64,000 nt of DNA from Alicycliphilus sp. UBA6560. Its GTDB lineage: Bacteria > Pseudomonadota > Gammaproteobacteria > Burkholderiales > Burkholderiaceae_C. The DNA is taken from the NCBI GenBank assembly GCA_002434305.1, contig DJJU01000001.1:97006-161005 (forward strand). The letters run 5' to 3'. Position 1 is the stretch's first letter. Each line of letters starts with the position of its first letter. Shown piece by piece: positions 1 through 8,353 of the stretch. The notes below the pieces were generated by a model that was not told the DNA's origin, did no database searches, and was given only the letters and a program-made list of their open reading frames with translations. A program made the translations under genes and the position numbers.

Positions 1-1
1 C

Positions 2-1630
2 GCACCGTTCCTCGCCGAAACCCGGCGGCGCCGCACTTTTGCCATCATTTCCCACCCGGACGCGGGCAAGACCACGCTGACGGAAAAGCTGCTGCTGTTT
101 TCCGGCGCCATCCAGATCGCTGGTGCCGTGAAAGGCCGCAAAGCCAGCCGCCATGCCACGTCCGACTGGATGGAGATTGAGAAGCAGCGCGGCATCTCGG
201 TGGCCTCGTCGGTCATGCAGATGAGCTACCGCAAGCACGTCATCAACCTGCTGGACACGCCGGGCCACAAGGACTTCTCGGAAGACACGTACCGCGTGCT
301 GACGGCCGTGGACTCGGCGCTGATGGTGATCGACGCCGCTAACGGCGTGGAAACCCAAACGCGCCGGCTGATCGAGGTCTGCCGCCAGCGCGACACGCCC
401 ATCATCACCTTCGTCAACAAGATGGACCGCGAGGTGCGCGACCCGCTGGACATCCTGGACGAGGTCGAACGCGAGCTGGGCATGCCCTGCTGCCCCATGA
501 CCTGGCCGGTGGGCCAGGGCCGGCAGTTCGGCGGCATCATCGACCTGCGCACGCGCACCATGACGGTGTTCCAGCCCGGCAGCGAGAAGCGCCCGGAGGA
601 CTTTGAGGTCATCTCTTTGAGCGAGGCCGACAAGCTGCGCGCGCGCTTCGGCCAGACCTTCGACGACGCGCTGGAGAGCATGGAACTGGCCGTGGGCGCA
701 TCCGCCGCGTGGAGCCACGAGGAATTCCTGGCGGCCAAGCTCACGCCGGTGTTCTTCGGCTCGGGCGTGAACAACTTTGGCGTGAAAGAAGTGCTGGACG
801 CGGTGGTGGACATGTCGCCCCCGCCCGGCCCGCGCACCAGCACGCTGGTCGTGAACAAACAGCCCGTCGAAAAGACCGTGCACCCCGAGGACGAGGGTTT
901 TGCCGGCGTGGTCTTCAAAGTGCAGGCCAACATGGACGCCAACCACCGCGACCGCATCGCCTTCGTGCGGGTGGCCTCGGGCAAGTACACGCCCGGCATG
1001 AAGATGCGCGTGCAGCGCACGGGCAAGGAGCTGCGCCCCACCAGCGTCGTCACCTTCATGAGCCAGCGCCGCGAGGCGGTGGAAGAGGCTTATGCGGGCG
1101 ACATCATCGGCTTTACCACCCACGGCGGCGTGCAGCTGGGCGACACCATCACCGACGGCGCGCAGCTGCAGTTCACCGGCCTACCCTTCTTCGCCCCCGA
1201 GATGTTCATGACCGTGGTACTGAAGAACCCGCTGCGCACCAAACAGCTGCAGCAGGGGCTGATGCAGCTGGGAGAAGAAGGCGCCATCCAGGTCTTCAAA
1301 CCCGAGGCCGGCGGCAACATGCTGCTGGGGGCGGTAGGGCAGTTGCAGTTTGAGGTGGTGCAGCATCGGTTGAATACCGAGTACGACTGCGATATCCGGC
1401 TGGAAGGCTGCCAGTACACGGGCGCCCGCTGGATCACGGCGGATGCGCAGCAAGAACTGCGTGAGTTTGAAAACGCCTATCCGCTGCGGATGGCGCGGGA
1501 TGCGGCGGATACGCTGGCTTATCTGTGCACTTCGCCCTATGACGTGCGGCTGGCGCAGGAGCGGTTTCCGAAGATTCATTTTCATCCGCTGCGGGAGCAT
1601 GCGGGGTTGGCGTTGCAGGCGGCGGCTTAG
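2..1630 (+). CDS. prfC: Peptide chain release factor 3 (RF3), 5' end cut by window
   Basis: RF3 is a cytoplasmic translational GTPase that recycles RF1 and RF2 from the ribosome after peptide release. The reading frame is open from base 2. It begins in the usual N-terminal stretch (FLAETRRRRTFAII), so only a few residues are missing. The G-domain motifs are clear: the P-loop HPDAGKTT, then DTPGHKDF and NKMD. These are followed by the RF3-specific beta-barrel and C-terminal domains, ending in TAG at 1628-1630. An internal ATG at 128 is too late to be the start because the P-loop lies upstream of it. GC content is high (43 of 60 bases at 481-540), in sharp contrast with the next gene. Family assignment is secure. 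Confidence 0.97.
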   Translation, partial: APFLAETRRRRTFAIISHPDAGKTTLTEKLLLFSGAIQIAGAVKGRKASRHATSDWMEIEKQRGISVASSVMQMSYRKHVINLLDTPGHKDFSEDTYRVLTAVDSALMVIDAANGVETQTRRLIEVCRQRDTPIITFVNKMDREVRDPLDILDEVERELGMPCCPMTWPVGQGRQFGGIIDLRTRTMTVFQPGSEKRPEDFEVISLSEADKLRARFGQTFDDALESMELAVGASAAWSHEEFLAAKLTPVFFGSGVNNFGVKEVLDAVVDMSPPPGPRTSTLVVNKQPVEKTVHPEDEGFAGVVFKVQANMDANHRDRIAFVRVASGKYTPGMKMRVQRTGKELRPTSVVTFMSQRREAVEEAYAGDIIGFTTHGGVQLGDTITDGAQLQFTGLPFFAPEMFMTVVLKNPLRTKQLQQGLMQLGEEGAIQVFKPEAGGNMLLGAVGQLQFEVVQHRLNTEYDCDIRLEGCQYTGARWITADAQQELREFENAYPLRMARDAADTLAYLCTSPYDVRLAQERFPKIHFHPLREHAGLALQAAA

Positions 1631-1674
1631 GCCGCGTATTGTCCGACCACGACCGGCATCCAAAATATTAGAAC

Positions 1675-4122
1675 ATGCTGCGTATCTTTTTAATATTTTT
1701 CCTGTCCATCGGATTCAACGGCATCAATTGGGCAAAAGACGCGCCTCACGTTTACGCCTTCATTGAAAATATAAATTACGAAACGGGATCAAATCATCTA
1801 CATATCAATGGCCGATTTACAGCAGGAGACGACAACAAAGCCGGAACCACATTCCAGATACAAGCCAAGGACAAGCGTGGAGAAATCGTAAATAAAAATA
1901 TAAATAGCGAACGCTTCAGCATAGAGGTCAAATTTGAAGATCCACTGCCAGGTGGACTTCTCAAAATCAAAGCAAGCGCCGTCTCTCCCGCAGGAGAAAG
2001 ATTTGACCTCCACCTTGCCGACGGAACCCAGCCCCTCGCCCATATACCAAAGATATACACACGACACTGGGCATTGCTGGGAATTATTCTGACCGCAATC
2101 GCACTCACCTATTCAAGGCGAATTCAGCAATCTGGCCTACACCTCGCCAATTGGACACAACAGCATGTCAAAGGCATAGCTGCCGGAATACTAATTTTCA
2201 GCCTCTCGCTAGTTCTCATCGGTATTACGGGGAGTTCTTTTCGCATCGCTTTAGAAGGGCCTGTGGCAAAAGCCATCTCCACCGCAAGCGGTAGCGACGC
2301 ACGAATTTTTAAGCTGCAATCCTCTCGAGGGGATGAGTGGGGAATTTTAACGCCCAATATCCTTGCCCAAGTCAACCACACCCCTCCATTTCCAATCATC
2401 AATACCAATCTAGGTATCGATGGGCAGAATATGGGCATACTTGGCATGACTGGTGCACCCGTTGCACAGTGGGCCGCGATTGCTCGCCCAGCAACATGGG
2501 GCTACTTCTTTCTTCCACTTCGTCAAGCCCAATCATGGCAATGGCAGCTCCCCTTCTGGGGATGTTTGTTGGCCCTATGGTGGCTATTAAATCTCTTCAA
2601 ACCTCAATCTGCCGGTCGCAATCTTGCACTAGCCACTCTTTTCTGCATTGCACCTTATGCCGCAGCCTGGTCAAATTGGCCACTCTACTTTACCCTTTTC
2701 CCAGTTCTGGCATTTTCCAGCTTTATTAAGCTTCTCGAATCCAAGAGGATTACACATGCCCTCCTTTGGGGAGCCGGAATAGGATACTCCATTGCAGCCT
2801 GGGTATTGACGCTCTATCCCCCATGGATGGTTACCATCGGAACCTTGTGCGCCCTCCTTTGCATCGGCCTATTATTAGACCGGCGTTCATCACCAGAAAT
2901 TCAATTCAAGCTGGCGGCAAGCGGTTTAACCTTAGGATTGGTTATTGCGACTGTAATTCTGGGGAGTTGGTGGCTCGACACCAGAGATGCTATTGAGCTG
3001 ACACAGAAGACGGTTTATCCCGGTCAGCGCACCACGCTCACTGGAGGCACCGGCAGTATTCTCTGGACTTTCCGCGGCTTCACCAACGCCGAAGCTATAA
3101 CCTTCGGGGGAGATACACCATGGACAAACCAACCGGAGATCAGCTCATACATTTGGCTTCCATTGGCCATGTTATGGTTATGCGCCTATGGATTGGCACG
3201 AGAAAAGAGAAATCGCTGCCTGCTATTAGGCTGCACCATTTTTATCGTATATTATTTTGTTTTTACCTTCATAGGAGTTCCCGAGTGGATGGCAAGGCTC
3301 ACCCTATGGGGGCGGGCGCCAACAAATCGAACTGACGTCTCTCTTGGGTTGGCATTTATCATTTTACTTTGCCTAACCAGGCGAGAGTGGTTTATTCCCC
3401 TGACGCAGGAAAGATCCATCTGGCCGCGTAAAGCAGCGGCAGCCATCATCGCCATTGGAAGCTCTTGTTTGGCTTATGCAGTACTAGCCGAAATGCCCGT
3501 TTTCATTTTTCCGAAAAATAGCATTGTTTATATTTCTGTTTTCTTGGTTTTCAGCATTTTCTGCGCCTGGTGGCTAACACATGGGAAAACATCCGGCCCG
3601 ATAGCTTTACTTCTTATACTCTCACTCGTGGCCACGTTTGGATTCAACCCAATAGCAAAAGCACCGAAGAAGGTAGAGATGACTCCCGAGGTTAAAATGT
3701 TAGCCTCAGATGAGAACGGAAATTTACACAGAATTCTTTTTGTGAGCGGCGAAGGAATGGGTCCGCACTTATTCGCAGCAGTTGGATTGCCCACTATAAA
3801 TGGAGTACTTGCATATCCACAGCTTACCTTGTGGAAGAGGCTCCAACTTCCAGAGAAGGATTGGCCGATCGTCAATAGGTATCAACATCTTGCATTCACA
3901 ACCGGAAAACCCGCCAATTACGAAAGCTACTCGGTAAGCTCTCCGTGGATGGAATGGGTGGTGGTTACAATAGATCCAGAGAAATTTGATTTTAACCTCA
4001 CAGGGGCGCAAAGGATTACAGCATTCGACGAACAAGCGGAGAACTTGAGAAAGAGCCCATTATTAAAAGAAATTGGAAAACACAAAGGCTTGGTCTGGTT
4101 TTCCGTAACGCCTCCAAGATGA
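1675..4122 (+). CDS. Large polytopic membrane protein, putative GT-C-like periplasmic transferase
   Basis: This is an 815-residue protein of uncertain function. It has an N-terminal signal or anchor helix (MLRIFLIFFLSIGFNGINWA), a soluble beta-rich domain to about residue 120, then about 12 hydrophobic segments and a C-terminal soluble tail. It is clearly homologous to the protein at 42954-45560. Shared blocks include GQNMGILGMTGAP, WPLYFTLFPVLAF, VYPGQR, PEWMARLTLWG, FNPIAKAPK and VNRYQ. The architecture resembles the large membrane proteins found in O-antigen loci, some of which are GT-C glycosyltransferases. I infer transfer of a lipid-linked sugar in the periplasm, but no catalytic residue can be assigned. 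The gene is AT-rich (25 G/C in bases 1741-1800), unlike prfC, which suggests horizontal gain. Its neighbours, a flippase and a GT2, support the glycan role. Confidence 0.75.
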   Translation: MLRIFLIFFLSIGFNGINWAKDAPHVYAFIENINYETGSNHLHINGRFTAGDDNKAGTTFQIQAKDKRGEIVNKNINSERFSIEVKFEDPLPGGLLKIKASAVSPAGERFDLHLADGTQPLAHIPKIYTRHWALLGIILTAIALTYSRRIQQSGLHLANWTQQHVKGIAAGILIFSLSLVLIGITGSSFRIALEGPVAKAISTASGSDARIFKLQSSRGDEWGILTPNILAQVNHTPPFPIINTNLGIDGQNMGILGMTGAPVAQWAAIARPATWGYFFLPLRQAQSWQWQLPFWGCLLALWWLLNLFKPQSAGRNLALATLFCIAPYAAAWSNWPLYFTLFPVLAFSSFIKLLESKRITHALLWGAGIGYSIAAWVLTLYPPWMVTIGTLCALLCIGLLLDRRSSPEIQFKLAASGLTLGLVIATVILGSWWLDTRDAIELTQKTVYPGQRTTLTGGTGSILWTFRGFTNAEAITFGGDTPWTNQPEISSYIWLPLAMLWLCAYGLAREKRNRCLLLGCTIFIVYYFVFTFIGVPEWMARLTLWGRAPTNRTDVSLGLAFIILLCLTRREWFIPLTQERSIWPRKAAAAIIAIGSSCLAYAVLAEMPVFIFPKNSIVYISVFLVFSIFCAWWLTHGKTSGPIALLLILSLVATFGFNPIAKAPKKVEMTPEVKMLASDENGNLHRILFVSGEGMGPHLFAAVGLPTINGVLAYPQLTLWKRLQLPEKDWPIVNRYQHLAFTTGKPANYESYSVSSPWMEWVVVTIDPEKFDFNLTGAQRITAFDEQAENLRKSPLLKEIGKHKGLVWFSVTPPR

Positions 4123-4138
4123 AATATACAGATTGACC

Positions 4139-4486
4139 ATGAATTTTTCCCTCACTCTGTACACTTTGCTTTGTGTAATTGGAATTTCTATTGGCCAGCT
4201 TTTTTTCAAGAAGGCTGCCACTGCCCTACCTCCTGAATTTTCTGTGCCTTTATTGATCCAGAACGGCTGGCTCATTGCAGCTCTTATTCTCTACGGCATA
4301 ACTACACTCGGCTGGGTATGGATTCTTCGCCAGGCACCTCTACATTTGGCCTATCCATTTATGGGCCTAGCTTTTCTGATCGTTCCTGTTCTGGCCTGGT
4401 ACTTCTTGAGCGAACCACTGCATTGGCGCACCCTCGCTGGCGGAGCCCTGATCATGGCCGGCGTTGCGCTGGCCTCTACAAGCTGA
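4139..4486 (+). CDS. SMR/EamA-type small membrane protein, putative lipid-linked sugar flippase
   Basis: This small protein of about 115 residues has four hydrophobic segments and ends in GGALIMAGVALASTS, typical of the small multidrug resistance/EamA half-transporter fold. The same fold occurs in ArnE and ArnF, which flip undecaprenyl-phosphate-aminoarabinose. It sits between a large membrane protein and a GT2 with C-terminal membrane helices. I therefore infer a flippase for a polyprenol-phosphate sugar rather than a drug pump. The ATG at 4139 is preferred; an in-frame TTG at 4133 adds two residues. It follows the previous stop by 16 bases, and a GAGGAG for the next gene overlaps its end. 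The 5' half is AT-rich like the upstream gene and the 3' end is GC-richer, so the islet boundary may lie within it. Confidence 0.8.
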   Translation: MNFSLTLYTLLCVIGISIGQLFFKKAATALPPEFSVPLLIQNGWLIAALILYGITTLGWVWILRQAPLHLAYPFMGLAFLIVPVLAWYFLSEPLHWRTLAGGALIMAGVALASTS

Positions 4487-4497
4487 GGAGTTGATTT

Positions 4498-5466
4498 GTG
4501 CGCATCGCCGTCGCCATCCCCTGCTACAAAGTGACCCAGCATGTGCTGGGCGTGATCGGTGCCATCGGCCCCGAGGTACACGCCATCTACGCCGTCGACG
4601 ACGCCTGCCCCGCTGGCAGTGGCCGCTTCGTCGAAGAGCACAACCGTGACCCTCGAGTGCGCGTTCTCTACAACCCGGAAAACCGCGGTGTGGGCGGCGC
4701 CATCGTCACGGCCTACAAGGCGGCCATGGCTGACGGCATGGACATCGTGGTCAAAGTCGATGGTGACGGCCAGATGGACCCAGCGCTGTTGCCTTTGTTT
4801 GTGCGCCCGCTGCTGCGCGGGCAGGCCGACTACACCAAGGGCAACCGCTTCTATCGTCCCGAATCGGTGCAGGGCATGCCCCCGGTGCGGCTCTTCGGCA
4901 ACGCCGTGCTGTCATTTCTGACCAAGCTCAGCTGCGGCTACTGGAACGTGATGGACCCGACCAACGGCTACACGGCCGTGCGCACTTGCGTGCTGGCCGA
5001 GCTGCCGCTGGACAAGCTCGAGCGCCGCTATTTCTTCGAGACCGACATGCTGTTTCGCCTGAATACGGTGCGGGCCGTGGTGCGTGATGTACCCATGGAC
5101 GCGGTCTACGCGGATGAAGAATCCAACTTGAAGGTCAGCCGCGTGCTGCCCGAATTTCTGCGCAAGCACCTGTCGCGGCTCGGAAGGCGCTATGTGTACA
5201 ACTACCTCGTGCGCGACTTCAACGTGGGCACGCTGTACAGCCTTTTTGCGGTTGTGCTGCTGCTGGTGGGCGCGGCCTTTGGCGGCTGGCACTGGTTCGT
5301 CAGCAGCAGCACCAACCACCCCGCCACCAGCGGCACCGTGATGCTCGCGGCCTTGCCGGTGCTCATCGGCATCCAGTGCCTGATCGCGTTCTTGCACTAC
5401 GACGTGAGCAACGTCCCCACCGAGCCGGTCAGCCTGACGCTGGCTGACCTGCCCCTTCGTCCTTGA
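4498..5466 (+). CDS. Family 2 glycosyltransferase, polyprenol-phosphate sugar synthase type
   Basis: This 322-residue GT-A enzyme begins with RIAVAIPCYK and has the DDACP and KVDGDGQMDP acidic motifs of dolichol-phosphate-mannose-synthase-like GT2 proteins. After the catalytic domain (about residues 1-230) come two hydrophobic segments (about 245-265 and 283-303), as in GtrB-type bactoprenol glucosyltransferases. The expected reaction is transfer of a sugar from a nucleotide donor to undecaprenyl phosphate on the cytoplasmic face. The GTG start at 4498 is set by GAGGAG at 4485-4490. The gene has normal high GC, unlike the two genes before it. Together they could form a synthase/flippase/transferase set. 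The sugar is unknown. Confidence 0.85.
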   Translation: MRIAVAIPCYKVTQHVLGVIGAIGPEVHAIYAVDDACPAGSGRFVEEHNRDPRVRVLYNPENRGVGGAIVTAYKAAMADGMDIVVKVDGDGQMDPALLPLFVRPLLRGQADYTKGNRFYRPESVQGMPPVRLFGNAVLSFLTKLSCGYWNVMDPTNGYTAVRTCVLAELPLDKLERRYFFETDMLFRLNTVRAVVRDVPMDAVYADEESNLKVSRVLPEFLRKHLSRLGRRYVYNYLVRDFNVGTLYSLFAVVLLLVGAAFGGWHWFVSSSTNHPATSGTVMLAALPVLIGIQCLIAFLHYDVSNVPTEPVSLTLADLPLRP

Positions 5467-5500
5467 ATTGCGGCTGCTGACGCGGCGCCCTCCTTCTCGC

Positions 5501-6295
5501 ATGCTTTCCCTGACCCAGTGGCCTCCAGAGGCCCGCAGCCCCATTGCCGGCGTCTTCACCGACATCGACGACACCCTCACCACCGACGGCGCCATCACGC
5601 CCGACGCCCTGCAGGCCCTGGCCGATCTGAAGGCTGCCGGCCTGTCGGTCGTGGCCATCACCGGCCGGCCCGTGGGCTGGAGCGAGCCCTTCGCGCTCGC
5701 CTGGCCGGTGGACGCCATCGTGGCCGAAAACGGCGCCGTGGCGCTCAAGCGCAATGCTTCGGGTAGCCTGGACAAGCTGTACCAGCAGGACGCCTCCACG
5801 CGCGCCACCAACTTCGCGCGCATGCAGCAGGTGCTGGCGCACATCGAGGCGACCATCCCCGGCGCGCGCCGCGCCACCGACTCCGCCGGACGCGAGACCG
5901 ACATCGCCATCGACCACAGCGAGTTCACGCAGCTGTCGGATGCGCAGATCGACAAGGTGGTGCTAGCCATGCGCCACGAGGGCATGCACGCCACCGTGAG
6001 CAGCATCCACGTCAACGGCTGGTATGGCGAGCACAACAAGCTGGAAGGCGCGCGCTGGATCGTGCGCCAGCTCTGGGGCCGCGAGCTGGACACCGAAATG
6101 GACCGCTGGGTCTACGTGGGCGACTCGACCAACGACGCGCTGATGTTCCACGCCTTCGACAGCAGCGTGGGTGTGGCCAACGTGGCGCGCTTCGTGCCGC
6201 ACCTGACGCACCTGCCGCGCTATGTGACGCAGGGCGAGCGCGGTGCAGGGTTTGCCGAAGTGGCGCGCGCCGTTTTAAGCCAAAAAGGCCGCTAG
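5501..6295 (+). CDS. HAD-IIB (Cof-type) hydrolase, probable sugar phosphatase
   Basis: This protein of about 264 residues belongs to the HAD superfamily. Motif I is DIDDTL near the N-terminus, followed by ITGRP, ENGAVAL and motif IV GDSTNDALMF, all typical of the IIB (Cof, sucrose-phosphatase or mannosyl-phosphoglycerate-phosphatase) branch that acts on phosphorylated sugars. The ATG at 5501 places motif I near residue 20. A TTG at 5468 would add 11 residues. It lies just after the GT2 gene with no terminator between them, so it may be co-transcribed and could process a sugar phosphate for that pathway; this is inference from position. The stop codon lies inside a copy of the dispersed AGCGCTT repeat. 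Confidence 0.85.
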   Translation: MLSLTQWPPEARSPIAGVFTDIDDTLTTDGAITPDALQALADLKAAGLSVVAITGRPVGWSEPFALAWPVDAIVAENGAVALKRNASGSLDKLYQQDASTRATNFARMQQVLAHIEATIPGARRATDSAGRETDIAIDHSEFTQLSDAQIDKVVLAMRHEGMHATVSSIHVNGWYGEHNKLEGARWIVRQLWGRELDTEMDRWVYVGDSTNDALMFHAFDSSVGVANVARFVPHLTHLPRYVTQGERGAGFAEVARAVLSQKGR

Positions 6296-6317
6296 CGCTT
6301 TCTGTACAAGCGCGAGC
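6291..6317. repeat. Dispersed repeat copy A (GCTAGCGCTT hairpin)
   Basis: An inverted repeat GCT-A-GCGCTT / AAGCGC-G-AGC with a 7-base loop overlaps the TAG stop of the HAD gene and extends into the gap between converging genes. It belongs to the AGCTGC/AGCGCTTG family found between many genes here. It may act as a transcript end structure for either strand. Confidence 0.7.
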
Positions 6318-6344
6318 AGCTATACAACTAATAGCAAACCACCG

Positions 6345-7307
6345 TCACGAGCCGCGCGCCAGGCCCAGCTTGTCGATCAGCGCCTTCTCGCGCGCGAAGG
6401 TCTCGCGGGCAAAACGTTCGTACTGGGCCGGGCCCATGTAGATGGGCAGCATGTCGTAGCGCGCCAGGGCGCTGCGGTAGCTCTCGTGGTCCATGGCCTC
6501 CTTGAAGGCCGCGTGCAGGCGCTGCACCACCGCGTCGGGCGTGCCGCGCGGTGCGCCGATGCCGAACGGCGAGTTCTGCACCACGTCCAGGCCCAGTTCG
6601 CGCAGCGTGGGCGCGTCGGGGAACTTGGCCAGGCGCTGCTCGCCCCAGGTGTTGAGCACGCGCAGCTTGCCGGCCTCCACCTGCGGCGCAAAACCGGTGG
6701 AGTCGGCCGCGGCCATCACCTGGCCCGACAGGATGGACTGCATCAGGTCGGCGCTGCCCTTGTAGGGCACGTGCAGCAGCTCGATGCCCAGCTGCTGCGC
6801 CACCAGCTCCATGGTCAGGTGCGGACTGGTCAAGGTGCCGGTGGAGCCGTAGCTGAGCTTGCCCGGGTTGGCCTTGGCCCAGGCGACGAAGTGCGTCCAG
6901 GTCTTCAGGGGCGAGTCCGCCGGCACCACCACGCCGAAGGCGTAGCCGGTGACGTTGATGACGTAGCGGATGTCTTGCACCGGATCCCAGTTGATCTTGG
7001 TGGTGTAGGGCAGGCGGAACACGCCCAGCGGGATCTGGGCGACGGTATAGCCGTCGGGCGCGGCGCTTTGCAGCGCCTGCGCGGGCAGCGTACCGCCGGC
7101 GCCCGGCTTGTTCTCCACGACCACCGGCTGGCCCAGCACCCGGCCGGCCTGGTCGGCCAGCACGCGCATGGTGATGTCGGTCGGCCCGCCCGCAGGAAAG
7201 GCGACGAGCAGCCGGATGGGCTTGGACGGGAAAGCCTGGGAATTGGCGGTGAAGGCCGGGGCGGCCAGTGCGGCCGCGCCCCACTGCATGAGTTGACGAC
7301 GCTGCAT
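6345..7307 (-). CDS. Bug/TctC-family tripartite tricarboxylate transporter receptor
   Basis: This 320-residue periplasmic solute receptor of the Bug (TctC) family is strongly expanded in Comamonadaceae and Bordetella. It has a twin-arginine-like leader (MQRRQLMQWGAAALAAPAF) followed by the family start PSKPIRLLVAFPAGGPTDITMR, the signature VVENKPGAGGT and later LSYGSTGTLTSPHLTMELV. Such proteins bind carboxylates or other small acids. It is an orphan, since no TctA or TctB membrane partner is nearby. The ligand cannot be read from sequence. It starts at an ATG after a plausible Shine-Dalgarno on the minus strand and converges with the HAD gene. Confidence 0.93.
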   Translation of the reverse strand: MQRRQLMQWGAAALAAPAFTANSQAFPSKPIRLLVAFPAGGPTDITMRVLADQAGRVLGQPVVVENKPGAGGTLPAQALQSAAPDGYTVAQIPLGVFRLPYTTKINWDPVQDIRYVINVTGYAFGVVVPADSPLKTWTHFVAWAKANPGKLSYGSTGTLTSPHLTMELVAQQLGIELLHVPYKGSADLMQSILSGQVMAAADSTGFAPQVEAGKLRVLNTWGEQRLAKFPDAPTLRELGLDVVQNSPFGIGAPRGTPDAVVQRLHAAFKEAMDHESYRSALARYDMLPIYMGPAQYERFARETFAREKALIDKLGLARGS

Positions 7308-7446
7308 GGATGTTGGACCTTTCTCAAAACGAAGGACGGACGGATGCAGCGCGCATTGCAGCGCCTGACAGCCCCGCGGCGGCGCATGAAAACCCTGAGG
7401 CGCTGTCGCGCAGGCGAAACGACGGCTGCAGCTGCGGCCCGTTTTT

Positions 7447-7500
7447 CAAGCAAAAAGCGGCTCCAGCACGCATCCCATCTGCGCTGGCAGCTATTAAAAA
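7447..7500. repeat. Dispersed repeat copy B
   Basis: Read on the minus strand, this gives TAATAGCTGCCAGCGCAG, then a GC-rich arm and a CTTTTTGCTTG tail. It is a diverged member of the AGCTGC/AGCGCTTG family, located between the Bug receptor and the glt importer in a 278-base gap that otherwise holds only the adjacent terminator. Confidence 0.55.
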
Positions 7501-7503
7501 ATG

Positions 7504-7532
7504 AGCAAAAGAAAAGGCGCCCGAAGGCGCCT
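7504..7532 (-). terminator. Rho-independent terminator of the glt operon
   Basis: GGCGCC (7516-7521) and GGCGCC (7526-7531) pair around a CGAA loop. On the minus strand the hairpin is followed by TTTTCTTTTG. It lies about 55 bases beyond the gltL stop, the expected place for the end of the importer transcript. Confidence 0.75.
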
Positions 7533-7585
7533 GTAGGCCTGACGTGCAGATGGCACCTTGGCCATCTGCGCAGTCAGCTCGTTCA

Positions 7586-8323
7586 TCAATGCTGCAGGAT
7601 CTTGTTCAGGAAATCCTTGGTACGCGGCTGGCGCGCCTCGGGATGACCGAAGAAGTCGTCCCGGGTGCAGTCCTCGAGGATCTTGCCCCCCACATCCATG
7701 AAGATCACACGGTTGCTGACCTTCTTGGCGAAGCCCATTTCGTGCGTCACGCACATCATGGTCATGCCCTCGTGGGCCAAGCCGATCATGACGTCCAGCA
7801 CCTCGCCCACCATTTCCGGGTCCAGCGCTGAAGTCGGTTCGTCGAACAGCATGACGATGGGGTCCATCGACAGCGCCCGGGCAATCGCCACGCGCTGCTG
7901 CTGGCCGCCCGACAGCTGGCCGGGAAACTTGTCCTTGTGCGCCGTCAGGCCCACGCGCTCCAGCATTTTCAGGCCGCGTGCCTTGGCGTCCGTGGGATTG
8001 CGGCCCAGCACCTTGATCTGGGCGATCGTCAGATTCTCCGTCACCGACAGGTGCGGGAACAGCTCGAAGTGCTGAAACACCATGCCCACGCGCGAGCGCA
8101 GCTTGGGCAGGTTGGTCTTGGGGTCGTGGATGGCCGTGCCGTCCACGTAGATCTCGCCCTTCTGGATGGGCTCCAGCGCGTTGATGGTCTTGATCAGCGT
8201 GGACTTGCCCGAGCCCGACGGACCGCAGACCACCACCACCTCGCCCTTCTGGATGTTGGTGGAGCAGTCGCTCAGCACCTGGAAGGAGCCGTACCACTTG
8301 GAGACGTTTTTCAGTTCGATCAT
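7586..8323 (-). CDS. gltL: Amino-acid ABC importer ATP-binding protein (GltL/GlnQ type)
   Basis: This is the 245-residue ATPase of a polar amino-acid importer, acting on the cytoplasmic face of the GltJK permease pair. The Walker A motif GPSGSGKST is at residues 34-42, the signature LSGGQQQR and Walker B LFDEPTSALDPE follow, and the switch histidine is in CVTHEMGF. Length and motifs match GltL and GlnQ. It is the last gene of gltI-J-K-L, 30 bases after gltK, and is followed by a hairpin terminator. Glutamate/aspartate specificity is inferred from the operon order and the binding protein. Confidence 0.95.
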   Translation of the reverse strand: MIELKNVSKWYGSFQVLSDCSTNIQKGEVVVVCGPSGSGKSTLIKTINALEPIQKGEIYVDGTAIHDPKTNLPKLRSRVGMVFQHFELFPHLSVTENLTIAQIKVLGRNPTDAKARGLKMLERVGLTAHKDKFPGQLSGGQQQRVAIARALSMDPIVMLFDEPTSALDPEMVGEVLDVMIGLAHEGMTMMCVTHEMGFAKKVSNRVIFMDVGGKILEDCTRDDFFGHPEARQPRTKDFLNKILQH

Positions 8324-8353
8324 TGCGATGATTCCTCTGCCAGCCGTGCCGCG

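Noticed and set aside
1640..4490. Prophage or transposon as source of the AT-rich islet
   Set aside because: No transposase, integrase, terminal inverted repeats or duplicated target site could be found at the edges.
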